Source of the DNA: Fusibacter sp963666805
GTDB taxonomy: Bacteria > Bacillota > Clostridia > Peptostreptococcales > Acidaminobacteraceae
NCBI GenBank assembly: GCA_963666805.2
Contig: CAXXWR010000006.1
Span: 1,054,001-1,118,000 of the forward strand
Length of the DNA stretch: 64,000 nt
Direction: 5' to 3'
Part shown: one piece after another, positions 16,544-25,925 of the stretch
How positions within the stretch are numbered: position 1 is the stretch's first letter
Layout of the letters: each line of letters begins with the position of its first letter
Position numbers and translations under genes: made by a program
Notes under the pieces: model-generated
Database searches by the model: none
Seen by the model: the letters and a program-made list of their open reading frames with translations, nothing else
Told to the model about the DNA's origin: nothing

Positions 16544-17407
16544 ATGGGTATTAAAACCAATCAATCAAAAGTAGTCAAACAAGCGGTTATGGGGAAAATC
16601 CATCATCCAATCCGCTCAAGTAAATACAGAGTAAGTCATGAAGGTGTTCCATTTATTTTACCAGCGACAGGCTCCATTACATATGGACTACATGTGGGCG
16701 ACAGTGCCTTTGACTTGTCAGGGGATCATATTGAACCCAGTGTGTCGTTACGCAATGAAAATACAGCTGAAAATGATGCCTTAATGACACTTGCATGTTT
16801 GGGAAATGAAGCAACTGTCATTTCAGGTGATGCCAAGGGAGAAAAAGGTTATGTCCTTGGTGGACATGGGGGGATTGAACATACAATTGTAGAGTTTAAA
16901 GAATCTACTTTAGAGCAACTTTGTATTGATGACAAAATTCAAATCAAAGCCTATGGTCAAGGACTGAAATGTCTTGATAATAGTGACATTATCTTTATGA
17001 ATATTGACCCTGATCTTCTTGAAAAAATGGATTTACAATACGAAAATGGGGTTTTGAACTTTCCAGTTGCCTGTGAAGTGCCTGCTTATATGATGGGGTC
17101 AGGAATCGGTTCTCCTACTGGATTTTCAGGTGACTATGATATTATGACTGCAGACGAAAAAACAGTTAAAGAATATGGAATAGATAACTTGAGATTTGGT
17201 GATTTTGTGTGTCTTTTGGATTGTGATAATACCTATGGGAGAGGTTATCTTAAAGGGGCAGTGAGCATTGGGGTGGTTATTCATAGTGACTGCATTAAAA
17301 TGGGGCATGGTCCAGGCATTATGACTATTGCGACATCGAAAAAGCCAGTCATTAAAGGGCGTATTTCTGATCGATGTAATGTCAAAGATTATATAAGCTT
17401 GGATTAA
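16544..17407 (+). CDS. DUF4438 family protein
   Basis: 287 residues resembling the DUF4438 family, soluble proteins of unknown function found in Clostridia and Thermotogae. Conserved-looking stretches: PFILPATGSITYGLHVGDSA, DHIEPSVSL, GYVLGGHGGIEHTIV, YMMGSGIGSPTGFSGDYDI and CDNTYGRGYLKGAVSIGVV, and a C-terminal MGHGPGIMTIATS. The many Gly/His/Asp turns suggest ligand or metal binding, but I cannot name catalytic residues. RBS CGAGGAGG. It is separated from the CoA-transferase by a terminator, so it may have its own promoter; I see no strong one. Confidence 0.7.
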   Translation: MGIKTNQSKVVKQAVMGKIHHPIRSSKYRVSHEGVPFILPATGSITYGLHVGDSAFDLSGDHIEPSVSLRNENTAENDALMTLACLGNEATVISGDAKGEKGYVLGGHGGIEHTIVEFKESTLEQLCIDDKIQIKAYGQGLKCLDNSDIIFMNIDPDLLEKMDLQYENGVLNFPVACEVPAYMMGSGIGSPTGFSGDYDIMTADEKTVKEYGIDNLRFGDFVCLLDCDNTYGRGYLKGAVSIGVVIHSDCIKMGHGPGIMTIATSKKPVIKGRISDRCNVKDYISLD

Positions 17408-17451
17408 ATTTTTGCAGTCTGTTAGTTGATAGCAATTGACGAGAACATAAG

Positions 17452-17500
17452 AAAGCCGTTAATGATAAGAAAAAAAGGCACTTATCATTAACGGCTTTTA
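17452..17500. terminator. bidirectional terminator between DUF4438 gene and fprA
   Basis: AAAGCCGTTAATGATAAG (17452-17469) pairs perfectly with CTTATCATTAACGGCTTT (17481-17498). Confidence 0.9.
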
Positions 17501-17514
17501 GTGTTTAAAAAAGA

Positions 17515-18714
17515 TTATTCAAAATCACTTTTGAGTTTTTCAGCAATTTCTTTGCCTAAGGCTTTAAGCGCACTAAACTCAGCATCTTTAGGTGAGAAAG
17601 TGGCTTCAATAGATTCCCCAATACGTTCCCATTTGATTTCTTCAGCAAATTTTTCAATCCCTGAAACACCGCCACCTGACCAAGATTTATTACCAAAGAT
17701 TGAGAGGTAACGTTCTTTAAGGCCTGAATTTGAGAGTTTGGCAAGGATCGTTTCTACTGATGAAAAGACTTTGGTATTGTAAGCACATGAACCAATGACA
17801 ACTGATTTATATCGCCAAATATCACTTAAAATATAAGAGACATGTGTTTTAGAGGCATCATAAACTTTGACTTCTTTTATACCATTCTCAGCAATAATTC
17901 TTGCAAGATAGTCTGCCATTTTGGCTGTATTACCATACATAGAGCCATAAACGATAACAACGCCTTCCTCTGCTTCAAAACGACTCCATTTATCATAAAG
18001 ATCAATGATACGTTCTGGTTTTGAACGCCAAATAGGGCCATGCGTTGGTGCGACTACATTGATTTCAACGTCTTCTAATTTTTTAAGGGCACGTTGAACC
18101 ATTGGACTGTATTTTGCAACAATGTTTGAATAATAGCGTCTGGTTTCATCTTCATAATCTTCATAATGAATTTCGTCATCAAATACGCCACCATCAAGTG
18201 AGCCAAAGCCGCCAAAAGCGTCCATAGAAAAGAGCACTTTACTCGTTTGACAATAGGTCATCATGGTTTCTGGCCAGTGAACCATTGGTGTTAAGTAAAA
18301 TTTTAGTTTGTGGTAACCAAGATCGAGTTCTTCACCATCTGCAATTTCCAAAAAGTTTTCGGTAATACCATAAAAGCCTTCAATAAAGGGGAAGGTTTTT
18401 TTGTTGCCGACAATTTTTATATTAGGATAAGCAGAAACCAGAGCCGTCATTGAGCTTGAATGGTCAGGTTCCATATGATTAACAATAAGGTAATCAACAG
18501 GCTTGTCCCCAATAATTTCTTTGATTTTCTCTAAATATTCATTGGTTTTATTGAATTTAACAGTGTCAAGAATTGCCACTTTTTCGTCATTAATTAAATA
18601 AGAGTTATAGGCAACACCGTGTTCAAGCGGCCAATAATTTTCAAATAGAGTGGTTTCTCTGTCATTGACACCAATCCAATGAATTTTGTCTTTGATAGAT
18701 AATCTACAGTTCAT
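17515..18714 (-). CDS. fprA: flavodiiron protein (A-type flavoprotein)
   Basis: Reduces O2 to water (and/or NO to N2O) with electrons from rubredoxin or ferredoxin, protecting anaerobic metabolism. 399 residues in the two-domain core layout. The N-terminal metallo-beta-lactamase-like diiron domain has NHMEPDHSSSM near residues 79-89, and Asp/His ligands in the MDAFGGFGSLDG and VAPTHGPIWR regions. The C-terminal flavodoxin domain from about 250 has the FMN phosphate loop GSMYGNTAKMA. No C-terminal rubredoxin extension is present. The start is supported by AGAGGTG. It is divergent from PFOR across 454 bases, fitting shared redox control. Confidence 0.95.
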   Translation of the reverse strand: MNCRLSIKDKIHWIGVNDRETTLFENYWPLEHGVAYNSYLINDEKVAILDTVKFNKTNEYLEKIKEIIGDKPVDYLIVNHMEPDHSSSMTALVSAYPNIKIVGNKKTFPFIEGFYGITENFLEIADGEELDLGYHKLKFYLTPMVHWPETMMTYCQTSKVLFSMDAFGGFGSLDGGVFDDEIHYEDYEDETRRYYSNIVAKYSPMVQRALKKLEDVEINVVAPTHGPIWRSKPERIIDLYDKWSRFEAEEGVVIVYGSMYGNTAKMADYLARIIAENGIKEVKVYDASKTHVSYILSDIWRYKSVVIGSCAYNTKVFSSVETILAKLSNSGLKERYLSIFGNKSWSGGGVSGIEKFAEEIKWERIGESIEATFSPKDAEFSALKALGKEIAEKLKSDFE

Positions 18715-18866
18715 TTTACACCTCTTTTAAATATAGTCTTTCACATCATTATAAGATAAATACCTTAAAATAGCATCTTTAATTCAGATATTTTATTAAA
18801 AATCAATGAAAAACCAATATTATCAAAAGAATTTTAAAAAAAATAGCAAAAAAATCAAAAAGTAGA

Positions 18867-18895
18867 TTGTATACAAAATACAAAGGTGCTATAAT
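18867..18895 (+). promoter_or_regulatory. PFOR promoter with dyad over the -35
   Basis: TTGTAT (18867-18872), 17 bases, TATAAT (18890-18895). The -35 is part of the palindrome TTGTATACAA (18867-18876) and of a wider TTGTAT/ATACAA repeat (18867-18883). This is reminiscent of the redox regulator Rex, but the TTGT...ACAA spacing is one base short. Confidence 0.8.
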
Positions 18896-18961
18896 TTTGT
18901 TGATGGTATCTTTAAGATATCATGAAATAGAAGAGAAAAGAAATTTTTCAGACGCTATTTA

Positions 18962-18996
18962 TAAGTTTAAATTTTGGTGAAATTCTGTTAAACTTA
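18962..18996 (+). promoter_or_regulatory. hairpin in the PFOR leader
   Basis: TAAGTTTAA (18962-18970) pairs with TTAAACTTA (18988-18996); an inner ATTT/AAAT extension is possible. No T-run follows. Confidence 0.5.
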
Positions 18997-19168
18997 AATG
19001 GGAATCAATTTTGGTTAATTTTAAGTATAAGGAGATTACCAAATTGTAAAATCAATAAATAGATGGCAATGACTGAGTTGTTTCGATTACATATAAAATG
19101 GATGGGAGCGATTGAGAGATTGCTATACTGTTATGTGATCTATATTGATTAAAGGAGGCTATTTTAAA

Positions 19169-22100
19169 ATGGGTCAAAAAGTTATGAAAACCATGGATGG
19201 TAACACAGCTGCTGCATATGTTGCATATGCTTTCACTGATGTTGCTGCAATCTATCCTATTACTCCATCATCACCTATGGCGGAACATGCTGATGATTGG
19301 GCTGCCAATGGAAAGAAAAATATTTTTGGTCAAGAAGTATTAGTATCAGAATTACAAGCTGAAGGCGGCGCTGCTGGTGCTGTTCACGGTTCATTACAAG
19401 CGGGTGCTTTAACAACAACTTTCACAGCTTCACAAGGGTTATTGTTAATGATTCCTAACATGTACAAAATTGCAGGTGAATTATTACCAGGCGTTTTCCA
19501 TGTTAGTGCAAGAGCACTTGCTACACATGCACTTTCAATCTTTGGAGATCATTCAGATGTAATGGCAGCTAGACAAACTGGTTTTGCTATGCTTGCTGCT
19601 GGTTCTGTACAAGAAGTAATGGATCTTGCTGGGATTGCTCATTTATCTTCAATCAAGTCAAGAGTACCATTTATGCACTTCTTTGATGGTTTCAGAACTT
19701 CTCACGAAATTCAAAAAATCGAATTAATCGATTATGATGAATTTGATCGTTTAGTAGATCATGAAGCAATCAAAGCATTTAGAAAAAATGCTTTAAGCCC
19801 AGAACATCCTGTAACAAGAGGAACTGCACAAAATCCAGATATCTTCTTCCAAGCGAAAGAAGCTGCAAATCCTTTCTACAACGCTGTTCCTGAAATTGTT
19901 GAAGGTTACATGAAAGACATTTCAGCTGTAACAGGTAGAGAATATAAATTATTTAATTACTATGGTGCACCTGATGCAGATAGAATCATTGTAGCAATGG
20001 GTTCTGTAACAGATGCAGCAGAAGAAACAATTGATTATATGAACGCTAGAGGCGAAAAAGTAGGTATGATCAAAGTAAGATTGTATCGTCCTTGGGCGCC
20101 AAAATATTTCTTTGATGTTTTACCTGACACTGTTAAGAAAATTGCAGTATTAGATAGAACAAAAGAACCAGGATCAGACGGAGAACCACTTTACAAAGAT
20201 ATTAGATCAATGTTCTACGGTAGAGAAAATACACCTGTTATCGTAGGTGGTCGTTATGGTTTAGGTTCAAAAGATACAACACCAACTCATATCAAATCAG
20301 TATTTGATGAACTTCAAAAAGAAGCACCTAAAAATGACTTTACTATTGGTATCACTGATGATATTACAGGTCTTTCATTAGAAGTTAAAGAAAACATCGT
20401 TGCTGAAACTGAAGGTACAATCAGATGTAAATTCTGGGGACTTGGTTCAGATGGTACTGTTGGAGCGAATAAAAGTGCTATTAAAATTATTGGTGACAAC
20501 ACTGATATGTATGCACAAGGTTATTTCTCATATGACTCTAAAAAATCAGGTGGCGTTACTGTATCTCACTTAAGATTTGGTAAAAATCCTATTAGATCAA
20601 CTTATTTAATTGATGAAGCAGACTATGTTGCTTGCCATAATCAATCATATGTTCATCAATATGATCTTTTAAAAGGTCTTAAAGAAGGCGGTTCATTCGT
20701 TCTTAACTGTAAATGGGATGCTGATGAATTAAATGCATTACTTCCAGCTGATATGAAACGTTATATTGCTAAAAACAACATTCATTTCTATACAATTAAT
20801 GCGACTTCAATTGCTGAAGAAATTGGTCTTGGTAACAGAATTAACATGATTATGCAAGCTGCTTTCTTCAAACTTGCTAAAGTAATGGATACTGAAGAAG
20901 CTGTTAAACATCTTAAAGAAGCAATCGTTAAATCTTACGGTAAAAAAGGTGAAAAAGTAGTCAACCTTAACTACAAAGCTGTTGATGCAGGAATTGAAAA
21001 TCTTCATAAAGTTGAAGTGCCAGCTGATTGGGCTGATGCTAAAGACTCTACAGTAGAAGTAGAAGCTAAGGGAGAACCTACATTCATCAAAAATATCTTA
21101 AGACCAATGAATGCACAAAAAGGTGATGATCTTCCTGTAAGTACTTTCAAAGGTATTGAAGATGGCACATTTGAAGCAGGTAGTGCGGCATTTGAAAAAC
21201 GTGGTATAGCAGTTAATATTCCTGAATGGCAAATTGACAACTGTATCCAATGTAATCAATGTTCATATGTTTGTCCTCATGCAGCAATTAGACCTTTCTT
21301 ATTAACTGATGAAGAAGTTGAAGCTGCTCCAGAAGGCTTTGAAACTAAAAAAGCTTTAGGCAAAGGACTTGAAGGATTACATTACAAAATTCAAATTTCT
21401 CCATTTGACTGTACAGGTTGTGGTAACTGTGCTAACACTTGTCCAGCTAAAGAAAAAGCATTAATCATGAAACCACTTGAAACACAAACAGAAGTTCAAT
21501 CTCCAAACTGGGATTATGCAGCATCACTTCCAGTTAAAGATGATAAAATGCCTCTTACAACTGTTAAAGGTTCACAATTTGCTCAACCACTTTTCGAATT
21601 CTCAGGTGCATGTGCAGGTTGTGGTGAAACACCATATATGAAAGCTGTTACTCAACTTTACGGCGATAGAATGATGATTGCAAATGCTACAGGTTGTTCT
21701 TCAATCTGGGGTGGTTCTGCTCCATCAACTCCTTACACTACTAACGCTAAAGGTCAAGGTCCAGCATGGGCTAACTCATTATTTGAAGATAATGCTGAAT
21801 ATGGCTATGGTATGGCACTTGGTGTTAAAAAAGTAAGACAAATGTTACAAGCTGAATTTGAAAAAGTATTAGAACTTTCAATTTCAGACGAAGAAAAAGC
21901 ACCATTCAAAGCTTGGTTAGAAGGTAAAGATGATGCTGAAGCTTCAAAAGCTGCATCTAGCGCTGTATTAGCTGCTGTTGAAGCAGGTACTGACAATGCA
22001 GATCTTAAAGTAGTATTCGCTTATGTAGAAGACAACAAAGACTACCTCGTAAAACGTTCTATGTGGATCGTTGGTGGTGACGGTTGGGCTTATGATATCG

Positions 22101-22708
22101 GATACGGTGGACTTGACCACGTATTAGCTTCTGGTGAAGATGTAAACGTTCTTGTATTTGATACTGAAGTTTACTCAAATACTGGTGGACAAATGTCTAA
22201 ATCAACTCCAACTGCTGCAGTTGCTAAATTTGCTGCTTCTGGTTCAAAAACTAAGAAGAAAGATTTAGGTATGATGGCAACTAACTACGGTTACATTTAT
22301 GTAGCTCAAGTATCAATGGGTGCTAACCATAACCAATTCTTAAAAGCATTACAAGAAGCTGAAAGCTATAAAGGACCATCAATCATTATTTGTTATGCAC
22401 CATGTATCAACCACGGTATCAAAGGTGGTATGACTAAATCACAACAAAGAATGAAAGAAGCGGTTACAAGTGGATACTGGCATTTATGGCGTTTTGATCC
22501 AAGATTAAAAGATCAAGGCAAAAACCCATTCATGTTAGATTCTAAAGAACCAACAGGAAGCTTTAGAGATTTCATTTTAGGTGAAACAAGATACACTTCT
22601 CTTCAAACTCAATTCCCAGAAATGGCAGATGATCTTTTTGCTCTTGCTGAAGAACAAGCAAAAGAACGTTATGAAGGATATGTAAGATTAACTAAAATGG
22701 AATACTAA
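19169..22708 (+). CDS. nifJ: pyruvate:ferredoxin (flavodoxin) oxidoreductase
   Basis: Oxidises pyruvate with CoA to acetyl-CoA and CO2, reducing ferredoxin. 1179 residues from the ATG at 19169 behind AAAGGAGG; an upstream in-frame TTG would put the RBS inside the gene. This is the one-chain PFOR layout: pyruvate-binding domain at the N-terminus (YAFTDVAAIYPITPSSPMAE), then domain II and a CoA-binding domain. Two [4Fe-4S] sites follow (CIQCNQCSYVCPHAAI and CTGCGNCANTCP near residues 690-770), then the TPP domain with CAGCGETPYMK, GDGWAYDIGYGGLDH and EVYSNTGGQMSKSTP. Full length. A long leader suggests regulated, high expression. Confidence 0.98.
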   Translation: MGQKVMKTMDGNTAAAYVAYAFTDVAAIYPITPSSPMAEHADDWAANGKKNIFGQEVLVSELQAEGGAAGAVHGSLQAGALTTTFTASQGLLLMIPNMYKIAGELLPGVFHVSARALATHALSIFGDHSDVMAARQTGFAMLAAGSVQEVMDLAGIAHLSSIKSRVPFMHFFDGFRTSHEIQKIELIDYDEFDRLVDHEAIKAFRKNALSPEHPVTRGTAQNPDIFFQAKEAANPFYNAVPEIVEGYMKDISAVTGREYKLFNYYGAPDADRIIVAMGSVTDAAEETIDYMNARGEKVGMIKVRLYRPWAPKYFFDVLPDTVKKIAVLDRTKEPGSDGEPLYKDIRSMFYGRENTPVIVGGRYGLGSKDTTPTHIKSVFDELQKEAPKNDFTIGITDDITGLSLEVKENIVAETEGTIRCKFWGLGSDGTVGANKSAIKIIGDNTDMYAQGYFSYDSKKSGGVTVSHLRFGKNPIRSTYLIDEADYVACHNQSYVHQYDLLKGLKEGGSFVLNCKWDADELNALLPADMKRYIAKNNIHFYTINATSIAEEIGLGNRINMIMQAAFFKLAKVMDTEEAVKHLKEAIVKSYGKKGEKVVNLNYKAVDAGIENLHKVEVPADWADAKDSTVEVEAKGEPTFIKNILRPMNAQKGDDLPVSTFKGIEDGTFEAGSAAFEKRGIAVNIPEWQIDNCIQCNQCSYVCPHAAIRPFLLTDEEVEAAPEGFETKKALGKGLEGLHYKIQISPFDCTGCGNCANTCPAKEKALIMKPLETQTEVQSPNWDYAASLPVKDDKMPLTTVKGSQFAQPLFEFSGACAGCGETPYMKAVTQLYGDRMMIANATGCSSIWGGSAPSTPYTTNAKGQGPAWANSLFEDNAEYGYGMALGVKKVRQMLQAEFEKVLELSISDEEKAPFKAWLEGKDDAEASKAASSAVLAAVEAGTDNADLKVVFAYVEDNKDYLVKRSMWIVGGDGWAYDIGYGGLDHVLASGEDVNVLVFDTEVYSNTGGQMSKSTPTAAVAKFAASGSKTKKKDLGMMATNYGYIYVAQVSMGANHNQFLKALQEAESYKGPSIIICYAPCINHGIKGGMTKSQQRMKEAVTSGYWHLWRFDPRLKDQGKNPFMLDSKEPTGSFRDFILGETRYTSLQTQFPEMADDLFALAEEQAKERYEGYVRLTKMEY

Positions 22709-22763
22709 TCTTTAGAGAAGCTATTCCTATTAATAATAACGCCTCAATGATAGAGAGCGTCAA

Positions 22764-22798
22764 GAGTACGCAGGTTTTAAGCCTGCGTACTTTTTTTA
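22764..22798 (+). terminator. terminator of PFOR
   Basis: AGTACGCAGG (22764-22773), loop TTTTAAGC, CCTGCGTACT (22782-22791), T-run. Confidence 0.95.
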
Positions 22799-22832
22799 TA
22801 ACAAATAAAGCTTAGGAGAGTGATAATCGAGT

Positions 22833-22861
22833 TTGAAGGCAAGGAAAATTAAGTGTATAAT
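22833..22861 (+). promoter_or_regulatory. sigma-A promoter for the 22924 gene
   Basis: TTGAAG (22833-22838), 17-base spacer, TATAAT (22856-22861). Confidence 0.8.
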
Positions 22862-22923
22862 AATAGAAAATCACTTTAATAAGTGACTCAACCTAGACTG
22901 TGATTTAAAATGAGGTAAAATAG

Positions 22924-23316
22924 ATGAAGTACATAAGATTATCAACACGCTTATTCTGTGATGTGTATGAAGGATATCGTGCTTTAACATCAGACAAAAA
23001 AATGGACAAATGGCTGAAAGGGATGAGCATTCACTTTCAGATTGAAGAAAAGCTACCTTACGATAAGGTGACATGGAAGATGGAAGCACTTCAGTGCTTT
23101 TTCGAGTTTAACATCATGAAAGCTGGGCAAAAGACTGAGTATTGTACCGAAATTCACTTGCGAATTCTTCCAATAGAGTCCAGCGAAATTCCAGAAGAGA
23201 AGATGACAATATGGTCTAAAGAAGGCGAGAGCATACTAGAAGTTTTGAGACAATATTATAATAAAGACTGGGTTATTCAAGAAAATGATTTGAGCCGAGA
23301 CATTTTAAAAAGTTAG
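22924..23316 (+). CDS. small protein, possibly SRPBCC/START-like
   Basis: 130 residues, not firmly recognised. The beginning (LFCDVYEGYRALTSDKKMDK then WL) resembles the first helix and ALT-x(5)-W motif of AHSA1/SRPBCC-type lipid- or ligand-binding folds, followed by alternating strands (FQIEEKLPYDKVTWKME, YCTEIHLRILPIE) and a C-terminal helix (GESILEVLRQYYNKDW). No signal peptide or membrane segment, so cytoplasmic. RBS GAGGT is ten bases from the ATG. It has its own promoter and is followed by the aldo/keto reductase after 87 bases, so they may share a transcript. Confidence 0.6.
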   Translation: MKYIRLSTRLFCDVYEGYRALTSDKKMDKWLKGMSIHFQIEEKLPYDKVTWKMEALQCFFEFNIMKAGQKTEYCTEIHLRILPIESSEIPEEKMTIWSKEGESILEVLRQYYNKDWVIQENDLSRDILKS

Positions 23317-23403
23317 ATCTTTAGAGATGCGAAATAATTGACTTTTATGAAAGACTTGTATACAATATTTTTGACGCGTATTGTGAACAATAAGGAGGTA
23401 AAC

Positions 23404-24525
23404 ATGAAGTTTAGAGAAATTGGTAAAACGGGTATTGAAGCTTCTGTACTAGGTCTTGGCTGTATGAGACTCCCAATGAATGGGGATGCTGTTGATGAAT
23501 CAAGAGCAATAGAAATGATAAGATATGCTATAGATAATGGCGTTAATTATATTGACACAGCCTATCCTTATCACGATCAAACCAGTGAAATTGTAGTTGG
23601 AAAAGCATTAGCGGACGGCTACCGCGAAAAAGTAAATCTGATTACAAAGTTACCAAGCTGGTTGATTACATCAGAAGACGATGTGATGAAGTACTTAGAT
23701 GAACAACTTGATAAACTAGGAACTGATCATTTAGACATTTATTTGTTGCATGCTATGAACCGTAGCAGATGGGAAGTATTAAAAGAACATGGAATCATTG
23801 ATAAAATTACAGAAATGAAAGCATCAGGAAAAGTGAAACATATTGGTTTTTCATTCCACGATGATTTGGCATTTTTTAAAGAGATGGTTGACGCTTACCC
23901 TTGGGAAGTGGCAATGATTCAGTTTAATTATATGGATCAAAATATCCAAGCAGGTGTTGAAGGCCTTAAGTATGCTGAGAGCAAAGGTTTACCTCTTATT
24001 GTGATGGAACCACTTAAGGGGGGAATGTTAGCAACGCCTTCAGAAGATATTAAAGCATTATGGAAGCAAGTCCATCCTGAGAGATCTCCAATTGAATGGG
24101 CCTTAAAATATGTTGCTAATTTTGAAAATGTAAAGGTCGTTCTTTCGGGTATGTCGAATATGGAGCAACTTAAAGAAAATATTGAAATAGCTGACCGTTT
24201 GATTGCCAATGACTTGAGTGAAGCGGAATTGGCTTTAATTGAAAAAGTACGTCAGTCTTATGACAGCAAAGTATTGGTGCCATGTACCAAATGTGGTTAT
24301 TGTATTCCTTGTCCACAAGGGGTTGAAATTCCTAAAAACTTCGATGCACTCAATCAAGCCAGTATTTTTAATCAAAAAGATAAATTTACTAAGACTTATG
24401 AAGCTTTTGCTGATGAAGCTAAAGCAGCAAATTGTGTTGCATGTGGTGCCTGTGAACCTCAATGTCCTCAAAAGATTCAAATCATTGATGCCTTAACGAA
24501 GGTTGTTGATTATTTTGAAGCTTAA
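23404..24525 (+). CDS. aldo/keto reductase with C-terminal ferredoxin-type iron-sulfur domain
   Basis: 373 residues from the ATG at 23404 behind AAGGAGG; an upstream in-frame start at 23338 lacks an RBS. The AKR TIM barrel (residues 1-280) has LGLGCMRLPM, the catalytic Asp/Tyr in NYIDTAYPYHD, DHLDIYLLHAMN and GFSFHD. The C-terminus carries cysteine clusters CTKCGYCIPCPQGVEIP and CVACGACEPQCP, typical of 4Fe-4S AKR proteins of anaerobes. These reduce or oxidise carbonyl compounds with NAD(P)H and may couple to ferredoxin. Substrate is unknown. Confidence 0.92.
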   Translation: MKFREIGKTGIEASVLGLGCMRLPMNGDAVDESRAIEMIRYAIDNGVNYIDTAYPYHDQTSEIVVGKALADGYREKVNLITKLPSWLITSEDDVMKYLDEQLDKLGTDHLDIYLLHAMNRSRWEVLKEHGIIDKITEMKASGKVKHIGFSFHDDLAFFKEMVDAYPWEVAMIQFNYMDQNIQAGVEGLKYAESKGLPLIVMEPLKGGMLATPSEDIKALWKQVHPERSPIEWALKYVANFENVKVVLSGMSNMEQLKENIEIADRLIANDLSEAELALIEKVRQSYDSKVLVPCTKCGYCIPCPQGVEIPKNFDALNQASIFNQKDKFTKTYEAFADEAKAANCVACGACEPQCPQKIQIIDALTKVVDYFEA

Positions 24526-24607
24526 AGCAAATCAGATAAGCCGATAATAAGGATTGGTATTGGCAGACTATAAGATTTTAAAAAGCATCAATAGTAAAAA
24601 TAGATCT

Positions 24608-24640
24608 AAAAGCATATCTCATTGTAGGTATGCTTTTTTT
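24608..24640 (+). terminator. terminator after the aldo/keto reductase gene
   Basis: AAAGCATATC pairs with GGTATGCTTT (one G-T), then seven T. Confidence 0.85.
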
Positions 24641-24766
24641 GCGTGTGACAAAAGGATTATGAAGCAATAAAAATTATAAAAACATCATAATTATCAGAAT
24701 ATTCTTTCTTCTTTGTTTTCCTTGCTATCTAATTGGGTAATAATCTTTTAGAAAGGAGTCGGTCTT

Positions 24767-25924
24767 ATGAAAGTCTGTTTGGGCATCATTATCAATAGCT
24801 TAAATGATCAAGTGACATTAATTGATTTTTTGATTAATGCTAAACGTTATGGCCATTTAATTGATGAAGTGATTATTGTATATTCACAAGATATTGATAC
24901 TGGGTATTTAGAATTGATTTATCGCTTTACATCAGTGAGGCTTGTTAACGTACATTATTTAGATGAGATGAGACAGGCATTACTAAAAAGAAGGGTAGCG
25001 CCACAAATTATTGAAGCGTTTGTAGACATGTCAGATTATGAAAAAACGGGTTTGATTACCTATTCAAAAAAGAGGAATTTGGTATTGATTCAAGCGATGT
25101 TAGATAAAGAAGATGTCGTGTTTTTTATTGATAGCGATGTTCATCCTTGTGTTTTATATCAGGTTAATTGTTCTGAAGAAGTTGATTTTATAGGGGAACA
25201 TTTAAAACAGCTTAATAAAGACCAAGTAGCAGTCACGACCAGTGACTATTCAGGATATTTTATTTTACCGCCTATGGATTTTGAAGGGATGGATGCTTTT
25301 TTAAAAGGCATACAAAAAGAAAAGACCATACCTTATTTGAAATCGTCTGCTCTCCATAAATGTCTCAAATTAGGCATGCCACATGATCGGCGACAAATTG
25401 AAGAAACTTTTAAAATGTTAGGAGGCAATGCAGCGATAAAACTTTCTTATATTGATCAGATACCCCCCTTTTTTTCCTACTATTATAAGGTAAGAGATAC
25501 TTACTATTTGACACGAGGAGAAGATACGATGATGGGCTTATATTTTGAAGAAAGCCCACTAAAAATGATGGATATTGACCTTAAAATTTTGCATGACACG
25601 TATGGAAGCTATCCGACAGAGCCCAATCTTAAATGGGATGAAAAAATCAGAACACGATTGTTCTATGCCTCTATGGGATGGATTGGGAGAAATCCATTTT
25701 TGAATTACAAAATGGGTAAAGATTATGTACAGTTGGCTCAATCGCAAAAAGAAGAACTCACGATTGGTGCGCCTTTACTCGCTAAGTATTTATCTGACGA
25801 ACGATTTTTACTCTTACCTGAAGCGGTAGATGAAGCGGTTAAGCAATTACATACAATGATTCAAAGAGAAAAACAAGTTGAAGCCTCGTGGTTAACCTTG
25901 ACAAAACAATTGAAAGGAGTTTGA
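24767..25924 (+). CDS. putative GT-A-fold glycosyltransferase, cassette member 1
   Basis: 385 residues without a family I can name firmly. GT-A signs: an N-terminal Rossmann-like strand/helix (MKVCLGIIINSLNDQVT), an acidic metal site D-S-D at 122-124 (FFIDSDVHP), RGED at 250-253 and a later His276 in HDTYGSYP. The third gene of the cassette has the same order (DDD, RGED, His) with nearly the same RGED-His distance, so the two may be distant relatives. Cytoplasmic; no membrane segment. RBS AAAGGAGT. It sits one base before the start of a GT4 gene. Acceptor and donor are unknown. Confidence 0.6.
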   Translation: MKVCLGIIINSLNDQVTLIDFLINAKRYGHLIDEVIIVYSQDIDTGYLELIYRFTSVRLVNVHYLDEMRQALLKRRVAPQIIEAFVDMSDYEKTGLITYSKKRNLVLIQAMLDKEDVVFFIDSDVHPCVLYQVNCSEEVDFIGEHLKQLNKDQVAVTTSDYSGYFILPPMDFEGMDAFLKGIQKEKTIPYLKSSALHKCLKLGMPHDRRQIEETFKMLGGNAAIKLSYIDQIPPFFSYYYKVRDTYYLTRGEDTMMGLYFEESPLKMMDIDLKILHDTYGSYPTEPNLKWDEKIRTRLFYASMGWIGRNPFLNYKMGKDYVQLAQSQKEELTIGAPLLAKYLSDERFLLLPEAVDEAVKQLHTMIQREKQVEASWLTLTKQLKGV

Positions 25925-25925
25925 A

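Larger units (their letters stand above)
18715..19168 (+). other. long intergenic/leader region between fprA and PFOR
   Basis: 454 bases. It carries the PFOR promoter at 18867-18895 with an overlapping dyad, a 21-bp imperfect palindrome at 18903-18923 just after the predicted start of transcription, a hairpin at 18962-18996, and a second candidate extended -10 (TGCTATACT, 19121-19129). The resulting leader from the first promoter is about 265 bases. I recognise no described riboswitch and see no convincing ORF in it. Confidence 0.6.

Noticed and set aside
18867..18883. Rex operator at the PFOR promoter
   Set aside because: TTGT and ACAA are nine bases apart instead of ten, and the inner bases do not fit the Rex consensus; kept only as a resemblance.
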